DNA from: Myxococcota bacterium
Lineage (GTDB): Bacteria > Myxococcota_C > UBA6777
DNA length: 64,000 nt
Direction of reading: 5' to 3'
NCBI GenBank assembly: GCA_023150835.1
Contig: JAKLKB010000016.1
Location: 6,003-70,002, forward strand
Part shown: one piece after another, positions 1 to 8,601 of the stretch
Layout: the number at the start of each line of letters is the position of its first letter
Numbering within the stretch: the stretch's first letter is position 1
Notes under the pieces: model-generated
What the model was told of the DNA's origin: nothing
The model's database searches: none
Seen by the model: the letters and a program-made list of their open reading frames with translations, nothing else
Translations under genes and position numbers: made by a program

Positions 1-290
1 AGCCACTCTAGTACAAGTCACTTCGCTCTGTCATGAAAAGTCCACCGCTGTCCTCCACCGCGACGATGCCAAAAGACACCCACCATCGCTCCTTTCGATC
101 CATCTCTCTGTCCCGTCGCTCTTTTGGGCGAACACCACGCTGCACTCCCCCAACGATGCGCCGCCCCCTAAAGACACATCACTCCCATCCATCCGACCTT
201 TTCATCGTCGCAACACAAAAGGCACATCCTTTGCGCTCGGCTCCACGCGAACGCCCGCCCATCGACTTTTTCATCCCCGAGGATACCGAG

Positions 291-3002
291 ATGCCACCAT
301 CGCTTTCTTCGTCTATCGACACCACAACAACCGCCCACGCCAGCGCCACAACAGCCGCCCACACCAGCGATCCGATCACCCCCAAACATCGGAGGCTAAG
401 CGTGCGGCCTTTTTTGGTCTGGCTGCTTTTGTGGGGAGTCGGGTGTTTATGTGGAGAACACCTTTCGATCTCGCCGATCCTTTGGGGGCTTTGTACGACG
501 CTCTCGCTTCTTGTCTTGGTGGTGGTGTGGTGGCGCTCTCACGCTTCCACGATGCTTGTGTTGGGTTGGGTGGCGTTTGTGCTTGGGGCATTCTCTCCGA
601 TCCTCTCGATGTCCCGACAAGCCCAAACGATGGACGTGATCACTCCCGCTCTTTTGAACAGACGCCTTTTCTTCGAGGGCGTTCTTCTCCAACCGCTTCA
701 GCCGCGCCTCGTTCCACCATATCGCTACCCGATCCCAAAACGCCATCTTCGCCATCCCAAGGGCGTTTGCAACCATGTTCCTCACGGTGTAGAGCTTCCG
801 CCAAGCGATCCGCCCACACATCTGGGTAGCGCGCCCTTTTTGCTTCGACGATGGTCCCGCGAGAGACAAGGCCCTTGGAAGCCGATCCATGAAAAGATCA
901 TCCTTCAAATCGTCGGTCCCAAGGCATTTTCACGCGGCCAATGGATGCGGCTTTCCTTGAAACTGCGCCAACCTAGACGTTACGCAAATCCGGGACAGTC
1001 CGATCCTTGGCGCGCTCTCGCCGCCGAAGGCATCCGTTATAGCGCTTCCACCAAACACGACACACTCGCTCCGCTCGATATCCCCCAACCCTCCGCCGTT
1101 CTTGCTGCTCTCGATCACCTCCGCCAAGATGCCCGACAATGGCTACAAACCCACGCCCGACAAGCCGAAACACGCGCACTTTTTCTTGCGCTTTTGTTGG
1201 GCGACCGCAGCGAGATCACCCCCAAGCTGCGCGATGACTTTGCGCGCACAGGAACCTCCCATCTGCTCGCCATATCGGGGCTTCACCTTGCATTGGTGGG
1301 TGGGTGCTTCTTTTGGCTGTGGTCTTGGTTGTTGTCCCGCAGTTTGTGGTGCTTGCTGTACACGCGCCCGCGTCGACTCGCTGCGCTGTTGACCTTGCCA
1401 CCGACGTATCTGTACGCCTTTTTGAGCGGCCCTTCGGTCTCGACCCAACGGGCTTTGTTGATGATCAACATCGCTCTCTTTGGCGTGATCTTTTTGCGCA
1501 AAGGTGCCGGACTGATCAGCCTTTTCACCGCAGGATGTTTGATCTTGGTGTGGGATCCCAACGCACACACCACCCCTGCTTTCTTGCTGTCCTTTGGTTC
1601 GGTGTTTTGGCTAATGACCCTCAGCACAAACATCCCACATCTCGATGCCTCCGAACCACACGACGCCTCTCCCTTTGTTCGCCGCTGCCGCCAAATCGCG
1701 CATATCGCGTCCCGATGGGTTGGTCTGCCGTTGTTGTCCTCTTTTCTTGTGATGCTTGGAACCTTGCCTGTGTCGTTGGACTTTTCTCCGCACTTTCCGC
1801 TTCATGGGCCGTTGGTGAACCTGATCGCGATCCCGATGTGCGGCTTTCTTTCGGTAGCCTTGGGGTTGTTGGCGCTTTTTCTATCTTGGCTCTGTCCGCC
1901 CCTTGCGATCGCGGTGTTGTGCGTCGCCGATCTTTGTACGGCATGGTTGATCGCGTGGGTGCGCCTGATGGCCTCTTTCCAATCTGCGATCCTTTCGCTC
2001 CCACCGCTGCGTCTCGGTGAGATCTTGGCCTTGCTCTGCTTCTTGCTTGCACTTGCGACATGGCCGAAGATGCCGCGTGTCTCGCTGCTCCTTGTGGCCT
2101 TGATTCCGTTGTTTTTGTTGATCCCACCTATGCGATCGGCACTTCAGCGATCGTTCCGCCCCACCCTCCAAGTCGACTTTCTTGATGTCGGCCAAGGCGA
2201 CGCGATCTTCCTCCGCTTTCCGAACCAACAAACCATGCTCGTCGACGCAGGGGGCGAAGCCTTTGCGCCTGTCGATGTCGGAGAACGTGCGATCCTCCCC
2301 TACCTACGCCACCAACGCATCCACCGCCTCGATTATGTCGTGATGTCCCACCCTCATCCCGATCACTTCGGCGGCTTTTTGACGCTATTTCAACACATCC
2401 CCGTCGGTGAGTTTTGGCACAACCAACAACGCGGCGGGCATCCGCACTATCGCAACCTCCGCGAGATCTTGCACAAACAACGCATCCCCATGCGCAGCTT
2501 TTCTCGCCCCACCACCCGCATGATCGGAGAAGTTCGTCTCGATATCCTTCACCCTTTCCCCGGCCCTCACGAAGGTTCGACCTATTACTGGGCTCTTCAC
2601 GCCAACGACAACTCACTCGTAATGCTTCTCACCTACGGCAATACCCGACTCCTGCTCACGGGCGACATCGAAGAACGCGCCGAAGAGATCCTCACCGAAC
2701 GCTATCCCCACCTGCGCGCCGATCTGCTCAAGATCCCCCACCACGCCAGTCGCACCTCTTCCACCGCCCGTCTGCTCGACCACCTCCAACCGCGCCATGC
2801 CTTCGCAGGCATCGGACGACAAAATCTCTTCGGCTTCCCCCATCCATCCACCCTCCAACGCTACAAACGCCGTCGTATCCGCCTCTGGCGCACCGATCTA
2901 CACGGCATGATCCGCGTCCACATCCGCAAACGCTCCTTCTCGATCCACCCCACCCTTTCGCCCCCCCCACCATCCCGCCCCGACCGCGCAAAGATGCCGT
3001 AA
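291..3002 (+). CDS. comEC: ComEC/Rec2-type DNA uptake channel
   Basis: Predicted inner-membrane channel that moves single-stranded DNA into the cytoplasm during natural transformation. The 903-residue product has an N-terminal pair of membrane segments, a DUF4131-like middle, a long run of hydrophobic segments (competence domain, roughly residues 300-600) and a C-terminal metallo-beta-lactamase-like domain. That domain shows DVGQGD at 632-637 and the metal motif HPHPDH at 687-692, both diagnostic of the family. The open frame extends upstream to an ATG at 33, but those 86 residues are low-complexity and basic. I chose the ATG at 291, preceded by a GAGGAT-like ribosome site, because the first membrane segment follows shortly after. 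Length is somewhat above the usual 750-850. It faces the gene at 3005-4711, whose stop lies 3 bp away. No other competence gene is nearby. Confidence 0.9.
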   Translation: MPPSLSSSIDTTTTAHASATTAAHTSDPITPKHRRLSVRPFLVWLLLWGVGCLCGEHLSISPILWGLCTTLSLLVLVVVWWRSHASTMLVLGWVAFVLGAFSPILSMSRQAQTMDVITPALLNRRLFFEGVLLQPLQPRLVPPYRYPIPKRHLRHPKGVCNHVPHGVELPPSDPPTHLGSAPFLLRRWSRERQGPWKPIHEKIILQIVGPKAFSRGQWMRLSLKLRQPRRYANPGQSDPWRALAAEGIRYSASTKHDTLAPLDIPQPSAVLAALDHLRQDARQWLQTHARQAETRALFLALLLGDRSEITPKLRDDFARTGTSHLLAISGLHLALVGGCFFWLWSWLLSRSLWCLLYTRPRRLAALLTLPPTYLYAFLSGPSVSTQRALLMINIALFGVIFLRKGAGLISLFTAGCLILVWDPNAHTTPAFLLSFGSVFWLMTLSTNIPHLDASEPHDASPFVRRCRQIAHIASRWVGLPLLSSFLVMLGTLPVSLDFSPHFPLHGPLVNLIAIPMCGFLSVALGLLALFLSWLCPPLAIAVLCVADLCTAWLIAWVRLMASFQSAILSLPPLRLGEILALLCFLLALATWPKMPRVSLLLVALIPLFLLIPPMRSALQRSFRPTLQVDFLDVGQGDAIFLRFPNQQTMLVDAGGEAFAPVDVGERAILPYLRHQRIHRLDYVVMSHPHPDHFGGFLTLFQHIPVGEFWHNQQRGGHPHYRNLREILHKQRIPMRSFSRPTTRMIGEVRLDILHPFPGPHEGSTYYWALHANDNSLVMLLTYGNTRLLLTGDIEERAEEILTERYPHLRADLLKIPHHASRTSSTARLLDHLQPRHAFAGIGRQNLFGFPHPSTLQRYKRRRIRLWRTDLHGMIRVHIRKRSFSIHPTLSPPPPSRPDRAKMP

Positions 3003-3004
3003 TC

Positions 3005-4711
3005 CTAACGAGGCTTTTTTCGTTGCGGGTGTAGAACAAAAAAGCGGCGACGGCGATCGACTAGAAAGATCGTATCGCCAGCAACCATCGCATCGCCGAT
3101 CCGCGCAGGAGTTTGGCCTTGAAGCTGTTGCAAAGGAAAGGTGCGCAGCAATCGAAGGCTCTTTGCCGAAAAAGCCCGAATACTGAGAGGAAACACCGCG
3201 TACACTTCTCGGCCCTGTCGATCGCTTCCAAAGGCGAGGACCTGCTTTTCGGCTTGGGCCCGATGGGTGGTCTTGCCCGAAGAGATCGCGGCACGCCACA
3301 GCTTGCCCTGATAGCGCCCTGAAAACAAAAGATGGCGCTCGTCATGCGAAAAAATAGCCCGACTCTCGTATCGTTCGACAGCGAACCTTTGAACGACCGT
3401 ACCTTTTTTCAGATCCAACAGGTACGCAAAGACCCGAGGTTGGTTAAAAAGCGTGTGATGTTCGAGCAAAACAACCCGTCGTCCATCCCTACCCCAAACA
3501 GGAGCCGAAAGCTCGTGCGGATGTTCTAAGATCGCGAGTTCCATGACCTTTCCCGAGGGAAGATGAAAGGACATCACCGCGCTGCGCAACAACGGTCTCA
3601 CCGGGAAATCGTCGCTCTCGGACAAGCACAGATTCGGCTCGTCGCGTGGTCCGCTGTCGAGGAAATACAGCGTCTGCGTTGGCAGATCGTAACGCAAGAT
3701 CTCCGCATGACAGGTAAACTGAGGAAGCGGCACAACGCGGTGCAGCCGTCGTGCTGCGACATCCCAACGCACAAGGAAAAAATCAAGCTTTCGAGTGAAG
3801 GGGTCATCGCGCCGAGTGGAAAATAGCAACATCGCGGCGTTTGTCTTGGAATCGAAAGATAACATCCGAAAACTCGCCCCTTTTCGCTCTTCCACCCAAG
3901 TGGATAACGCAGGATATCTCTCCCAAAAATCGTCGAACGATGGCGCTGGAAGCTCTCTGAGCCGTTGCTTTGTGGTGTCCCAGATCCACAACGGCGCGGG
4001 AGAACAGGGATGCCAATGAACAAAATCGACCAACAACAGATGGGGCTGGAGCAAAGGATGCGCACCGATCGAGGAATTGGCGTACGATGGACGCTGGATC
4101 TCCGTGACCTGCCAAGGCTTGTTTCCCCACCGAACGGAGCGTGAAGACAGGATCTTGAAGGGGGCCCACCGCCGCGAAGTATTCGGACACGTGGCCCGCC
4201 ACTCCTTGGCCGAGATGATAAGTTCGGCACCTTCGATCTTTTGGTGTTGGAGTCCTTTCGTCGGATGATAATAGAGATGCCCCCGCCACAAAACGCCTTG
4301 TATCGGTCGCTCTTGTTTTTGCAATATATGCAGTTGTGCTTTGATGTCTTTGATCTCCTTGGTGGATCGCTGTATGGAGATCGGTAGTTGTCGAAGTTGC
4401 TCTTGCACATGGCCTGAGCGAACTTTCCCCTGCCATCGTGCGGGATCACCTCGATAGATTCGGAGTTGCTTTTGTCCTGTGGATACAATGTACTCCGCCA
4501 ACACCCGCCGTCGTTGAAGCGTGCGGATCTTCAACGCAAGCGCACGCAATTGCATGATCTCTGCTCGTACCTTCGGCGGGATCGCTGCTTGTGCAGAGGA
4601 GAAGAACACCATCCCCATCCCCATCCCCATCAGCACCATCCCCATCCCCATCCGCCGCCCGATCCACCCGCCCCGTTCCCTCAGATCACCAAACCACCAC
4701 TGCTGCTTCAT
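3005..4711 (-). CDS. Exported protein with coiled coil and probable beta-propeller
   Basis: Unrecognised 568-residue protein. The N-terminus is an exported-type signal: charged region, then an odd Met-Gly hydrophobic core (MGMGMVLMGMGMGMVFF) and an AQA cleavage site before IPPK. A short helical, Arg/Lys-rich coiled-coil-like stretch follows (about 45-120), then repeated beta-rich units with motifs such as HLLFSGRYQGKLWRA and VWGRDGRRVVLLEH. These resemble the blades of TolB/WD40-like propellers. The ATG at 4711 has a GGTGAGG ribosome site. It is divergent from gapA across 228 bp and convergent with comEC. Function unknown; a periplasmic sensor or scaffold is a guess. Confidence 0.75.
   Translation of the reverse strand: MKQQWWFGDLRERGGWIGRRMGMGMVLMGMGMGMVFFSSAQAAIPPKVRAEIMQLRALALKIRTLQRRRVLAEYIVSTGQKQLRIYRGDPARWQGKVRSGHVQEQLRQLPISIQRSTKEIKDIKAQLHILQKQERPIQGVLWRGHLYYHPTKGLQHQKIEGAELIISAKEWRATCPNTSRRWAPFKILSSRSVRWGNKPWQVTEIQRPSYANSSIGAHPLLQPHLLLVDFVHWHPCSPAPLWIWDTTKQRLRELPAPSFDDFWERYPALSTWVEERKGASFRMLSFDSKTNAAMLLFSTRRDDPFTRKLDFFLVRWDVAARRLHRVVPLPQFTCHAEILRYDLPTQTLYFLDSGPRDEPNLCLSESDDFPVRPLLRSAVMSFHLPSGKVMELAILEHPHELSAPVWGRDGRRVVLLEHHTLFNQPRVFAYLLDLKKGTVVQRFAVERYESRAIFSHDERHLLFSGRYQGKLWRAAISSGKTTHRAQAEKQVLAFGSDRQGREVYAVFPLSIRAFSAKSLRLLRTFPLQQLQGQTPARIGDAMVAGDTIFLVDRRRRFFVLHPQRKKPR
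4610..4651. repeat. CCCCAT hexanucleotide tract inside a signal peptide
   Basis: Imperfect array of CCCCAT hexamers, interrupted once by CAGCAC. Read on the minus strand it encodes the Met-Gly dipeptide run in the hydrophobic core of the signal peptide of the gene at 3005-4711. Unit length 6 keeps the frame, so slippage would change core length without frameshifting. Confidence 0.85.
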
Positions 4712-4939
4712 GTTGCCTCACCCATCCGAACAGAAAGAACGCCTCACCCAACTCCCACGAAAGCATCGCTGTGCTGGGGCCGATGCGCAAAAGCAAAGAA
4801 AATGCCACCCCCTTTCGTGCGCTCTTGACGATGGCAAAACGGCGTGTATAGTGCGCCGCATTCCGCTTAGTGCGCCCTTCGCGTGCGCACGTTCATCACA
4901 CCTGCCTCCGCAGGTCTCCACCCAACACGAGGTGATATC

Positions 4940-5953
4940 ATGGCAATCCGTATTGCTATCAACGGTTTCGGTCGCATTGGTCGTACAGTCCTCCGCCACG
5001 TCTTGGACAAACACAACGATGTCGAAGTCGTCGCCATCAACGATATCGGCCAACCCCAAGCACTTGTTCATCTGCTCAAGTACGACTCTGTGATGGGCCG
5101 CCTCCCCCAAAACGTCCACCTCGAAGGAAACATCCTGCACATCGAAGGCAAAGGCTCCATTCAGATGATCGCAGAACGCGAACTGACCAACCTTCCGTGG
5201 AAATCGCTTAACTTGGACTTTGTCGTCGAATCTTCGGGCGTCTTCCGTAGCCGCTCCAAACTCGAAAAACACCTCGAAGCCGGCGCTCCCAAAGTCCTGC
5301 TCACCGTCCCCTCCAAAGATCCGATCGACGCCACCATCGTCCTCGGTGTCAACGATCACGACCTCAAAGCCGAACATAAGCTGATCTCCAACGCCTCCTG
5401 CACCACCAACTGCCTCGCACCGATGGCCAAAGTCCTCCACGAAAGCTTCGGCATCGAACACGCCATGATGACCACCATCCACGCCTACACCAACGACCAA
5501 CGCATCCTCGATGCCCCCCACGAAGATGCTTATCGCGCCCGCGCTGCCGCCGTCAACATCATCCCCACCACCACAGGCGCTGCCCGCGCTACCGGCCAAG
5601 TCCTCCCCGCACTCCAAGGCCGTATCGATGGCGTTGCCATGCGCGTCCCCGTCCCCAACGGCTCTGTCGTCGACCTCGTCTCTGTCCTCAGCAAAGAAGT
5701 GACTGCCGCCGATATCAACGCCGCCATGAAAGCTGCCGCTCAAGGCCCCCTTAAAGGCATCCTCGAATACACCGAAGATCCCATCGTCTCCACTGATATC
5801 CTCGGCAACCATCACTCCTCGATCTTTGCCGCTGACTCCACCATGGTCCTCGGTAAAAACGGTCGCATGGTCAAAACCGTCTCGTGGTACGACAACGAAT
5901 TCGGCTACTCCTGCCGCGTCGTTGACCTCCTCAAAAAAGCCGCCTCCCTCTAA
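4940..5953 (+). CDS. gapA: Glyceraldehyde-3-phosphate dehydrogenase
   Basis: Catalyses phosphorylating oxidation of glyceraldehyde-3-phosphate to 1,3-bisphosphoglycerate with NAD in glycolysis. The 337-residue product has the family's usual length. It begins with the Rossmann motif NGFGRIGR, carries the catalytic SNASCTTNC (nucleophile Cys154) and ends with WYDNEFGYS. The ATG at 4940 follows a strong GAGGTGAT ribosome site; the frame is open upstream to 4883, but those residues do not belong to the family. It appears monocistronic: no pgk or tpi neighbour, a small interspersed repeat immediately downstream, and a divergent gene upstream. Codon use is strongly biased to C-ending codons, as expected for a highly expressed gene. 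Confidence 0.97.
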   Translation: MAIRIAINGFGRIGRTVLRHVLDKHNDVEVVAINDIGQPQALVHLLKYDSVMGRLPQNVHLEGNILHIEGKGSIQMIAERELTNLPWKSLNLDFVVESSGVFRSRSKLEKHLEAGAPKVLLTVPSKDPIDATIVLGVNDHDLKAEHKLISNASCTTNCLAPMAKVLHESFGIEHAMMTTIHAYTNDQRILDAPHEDAYRARAAAVNIIPTTTGAARATGQVLPALQGRIDGVAMRVPVPNGSVVDLVSVLSKEVTAADINAAMKAAAQGPLKGILEYTEDPIVSTDILGNHHSSIFAADSTMVLGKNGRMVKTVSWYDNEFGYSCRVVDLLKKAASL

Positions 5954-5970
5954 AAAACCACCCCCCCTCC

Positions 5971-6111
5971 AATACGATATCCGAGCGACGTACACAGCAA
6001 CGGAGAGCACGTAGACGCCCGATGATTGGGCAGCCCCCTGTGGCTGCCCCTACCTCTTTATGATCGCACGATGGGCGGATCTCGTCTAACTCAACGGGCG
6101 GATCTCGTATT
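5971..6111. repeat. Interspersed hairpin repeat, family A
   Basis: Begins AATACGATATCCGAG and ends GGATCTCGTATT, imperfect inverted ends of about 12 bp. The interior holds the palindrome GGGCAGCCCCCTGTGGCTGCCC. The same ends and core recur around 11160-11260, 12640-12780, 16883-17002, 20282-20452 and 36000-36092. No coding capacity. It fills the gap between gapA and the stop of the next gene and may act as a transcriptional boundary. Confidence 0.75.
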
Positions 6112-6127
6112 ACAGGTTCGCTGCGCT

Positions 6128-8431
6128 TTATTGAAAAAACACCCGTCGGATCGCACGATTGGCAATCTCTGTGACGTAAAGGTTCTTGTATCCGCCTTCT
6201 TGCACAAACGCGAAGTAGGCCACCCCTGCAAACAACGCAACGGACGGGAGGCCGTCCATAAACCCATGAGCGTCTTGCCCAACAAACGTTGTGACATGGA
6301 AATTGTTGGCGATATCGATCCGCCGAATCTTCGAATACTCCGCAACATACAACATCCCCCCTTCCCACAAGATCCCCAAAGGCGAAGCAATCCCCGCATA
6401 CACGCCAGAACCGTCACTCGATGAGGCCGTTCCATTGCCTGCAACGGTTGAGGTCGCTCCGCTCGACGACAAGACTTTACGGATCCGGTGGTTGCCCGTG
6501 TCGCTCACATAAAGATCCCCCTTGTCGTCCAACGTCAATGAAGACATCAAGCTAAATTGGGCACCCGCGCCGCTTGTTGTGTCGTTTTTGTATCCATAGG
6601 TGCTCCCCGCCAGCGTTGTGACGATAAGACGATCGTCGATTTTACGGATCTTGTAGTTCGCACGATCTGCGATATAAAACACGGACAGCTTAGAATCAAA
6701 CACGATATCCACGGGATGGCCAAATTGAGCGGTTTGTGTTGTACCGCCTTTGTCGCCATAGGCGGTTCCTGCGAAGGTTGTGACTTGCCTTTGGGCTGAT
6801 ATCTTGCGGATGCGGTGGTTGAACGTGTCCGCAACGTACAGTTCCCCGTTAGGTCCCCACGTCAAACCTTGTGGCCCCCAAAAAGTCGCAGAAGCAGCCG
6901 CACCATCCGCACTTCCACGAGCGCCTGTTCCTGCAAACACGCCCACGCTCCCCGAAGGATAGATCTGGAGGATCTGGTTCTTCGTCGGATCAACTACCAA
7001 GAACCCGCCTCCGGGGTACTTGACGATCCCTGTGGGGTACGCAAACGGCGTGTATGTTGTGTGTGCGCCTCCCGAGATGGTCTCCGTATACGGGCCGCCT
7101 ACGCAAACTGAGTTACGGCACACATCACCCGACAGGCACTTGCCGAAGCATCCGGCACAATACCTCGGATCGCTGCGCGTATCTACGCAAGCGAGCGGGG
7201 TTCCACACGCTCTATGTCCAGACATAGGGCAAGAACATTGACCATTCGTACACCGCGCATCGACCGGACAAGCCTGAGCGCACTTCCCACAATGCGCGTT
7301 GTTTGCCAACGTATTCACACACGCGCTGCCGCACAACTGCGTACCGCTCGGACAAGAACAAGCCCCTATTTGGCAAGTACCGCCCGTTGCACAGGCTTTG
7401 TCACACGTTCCGCAATGCTTCGCGTCGGTTTGCAGATCCACACAGACAGTCCCACACACCGTCAAGGGAGCACCGCAAGATGCCACACATGCGCCGTTTT
7501 GACAGACCGTAGTCATTGAGCAAGCCTTCCCACAGGCTCCGCAATGCTTCGGATCTTGCTGCTTGTTCACACAGATACCGTTGCAAAGCTCCGTTCCTGT
7601 AGGGCATCCGCAAGCCCCCTTGGTACAGACTTGACCCGCAGGACAGCTCTTTGCGCACTGGCCGCAATGCTTGGGATCGGTTTGGATATCGACACACCCT
7701 GCACCACAACGCGTCTGCTGTTTTTCGCACGCGATCAAGCAAACTCCGGCCTCGCAGACGTCACCCGCCCCACACACCACCCCACAACGACCGCAGTGTT
7801 TCGCGTTGGTTTGCAAGTCCACACAAAGCGTCCCACAAAACACCTCTTGCTTTGGACAGGCGCAAAGTCCCGCCGTACAAGCAAGGCCCCCACCACAAGC
7901 GTTGTTGCATTGGCCGCAATGCGTCTGACTGGTTTGCACGTTCACACACTGACCACCGCAAAACTTCTCTCCTACGCGACAAGGATCTTCGGGTTCGGCC
8001 TCTTCGATCTCTTGCTCGCTAGGCGGCTGTTCTGCCGCAGCATCGGCTTCTTGTGCAGGTTCGGCGCTCTCTGCGTTCGGCTCTCCTGCCTCTGCGCTTG
8101 TGGATTCTTCGACAACGTTCTCAGGAGCGTTCTCGGTGGTCCCTTCTACGGTCTTCTCAACCTCCCCTTCTGTGGGGGTTTCGCGGCTTTCTTCAACTGT
8201 ATCCGAGGGGATTTCAGCGCTTGTCTCGTTGACCTTTTCTAGGGTGGCGTTTTCATTTCGCCCCCACAACACGCACAAGCCGCGCTCGCAATAAGCCGAA
8301 GCATCGAGCTTTTTGCATTCTTCATCAAGCTGACACGTCCACTTTTCGCTTCCATTCGGTAGCTTGGGCGAGTCGACACACCCGATCCCCACAGCACACA
8401 ACATCAAAAAAACAGCCAAACCCCGAAACAT
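6128..8431 (-). CDS. Lipoprotein: Stig1-like Cys modules plus NHL propeller
   Basis: Exported 767-residue lipoprotein. The signal peptide ends in lipobox VGIGC. An acidic Glu/Thr/Ala linker follows, then seven Cys-rich modules of about 45 residues with the core KHCGxCGxxC (for example DPKHCGACGKAC), as in Stig1-like repeats. The last ~290 residues form NHL-type propeller blades (LYVADTFNHRIRKI, LYVSDTGNHRIRKV). The ATG at 8431 has a GGGAG ribosome site; the open frame runs on to 8830 but that part overlaps the next gene and lacks the signal peptide. Paralog of the gene at 8602-10770 with the same domain order. Likely attached to the outer membrane and extracellular or periplasmic; ligand unknown. 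Confidence 0.88.
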   Translation of the reverse strand: MFRGLAVFLMLCAVGIGCVDSPKLPNGSEKWTCQLDEECKKLDASAYCERGLCVLWGRNENATLEKVNETSAEIPSDTVEESRETPTEGEVEKTVEGTTENAPENVVEESTSAEAGEPNAESAEPAQEADAAAEQPPSEQEIEEAEPEDPCRVGEKFCGGQCVNVQTSQTHCGQCNNACGGGLACTAGLCACPKQEVFCGTLCVDLQTNAKHCGRCGVVCGAGDVCEAGVCLIACEKQQTRCGAGCVDIQTDPKHCGQCAKSCPAGQVCTKGACGCPTGTELCNGICVNKQQDPKHCGACGKACSMTTVCQNGACVASCGAPLTVCGTVCVDLQTDAKHCGTCDKACATGGTCQIGACSCPSGTQLCGSACVNTLANNAHCGKCAQACPVDARCTNGQCSCPMSGHRACGTPLACVDTRSDPRYCAGCFGKCLSGDVCRNSVCVGGPYTETISGGAHTTYTPFAYPTGIVKYPGGGFLVVDPTKNQILQIYPSGSVGVFAGTGARGSADGAAASATFWGPQGLTWGPNGELYVADTFNHRIRKISAQRQVTTFAGTAYGDKGGTTQTAQFGHPVDIVFDSKLSVFYIADRANYKIRKIDDRLIVTTLAGSTYGYKNDTTSGAGAQFSLMSSLTLDDKGDLYVSDTGNHRIRKVLSSSGATSTVAGNGTASSSDGSGVYAGIASPLGILWEGGMLYVAEYSKIRRIDIANNFHVTTFVGQDAHGFMDGLPSVALFAGVAYFAFVQEGGYKNLYVTEIANRAIRRVFFQ

Positions 8432-8461
8432 CGCAAACTCCCACAACAACGGCCTTCCCAA

Positions 8462-8552
8462 ACACACCGATCCTGAAAGGCCGATACACCGTTTCTGAAA
8501 GGCACAATACACTGATCTTGAAAGACACAATGCACCAACCGCGAAAAAGACG
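8462..8552. promoter_or_regulatory. Four direct repeats of about 23 bp upstream of the NHL lipoprotein gene
   Basis: Four degenerate tandem units start at about 8462, 8484, 8507 and 8530. The shared pattern on the plus strand is ATACACCGATCTTGAAAGGC-like. The 22-23 bp period is two helical turns, placing units on one face of the DNA. They occupy the region just upstream of the start codon at 8431. Absent upstream of the paralog at 10770. An operator array is the simplest reading. Confidence 0.55.
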
Positions 8553-8601
8553 CCCCACACAGCACAAGGACTGTCCCTATGGCCTTCCCAGATCATCAAG
8601 A

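Noticed and set aside
1826-1915. Cyanobacterial HIP1 (GCGATCGC) signature
   Set aside because: GCGATCGC occurs, but the excess is of GATC in general and not of the full octamer, and no gene points to cyanobacteria.
4718-6010. 430-residue open frame antisense to gapA
   Set aside because: Its Gly/Asp/Val composition mirrors gapA codon bias, it has no ribosome site and no recognisable family.
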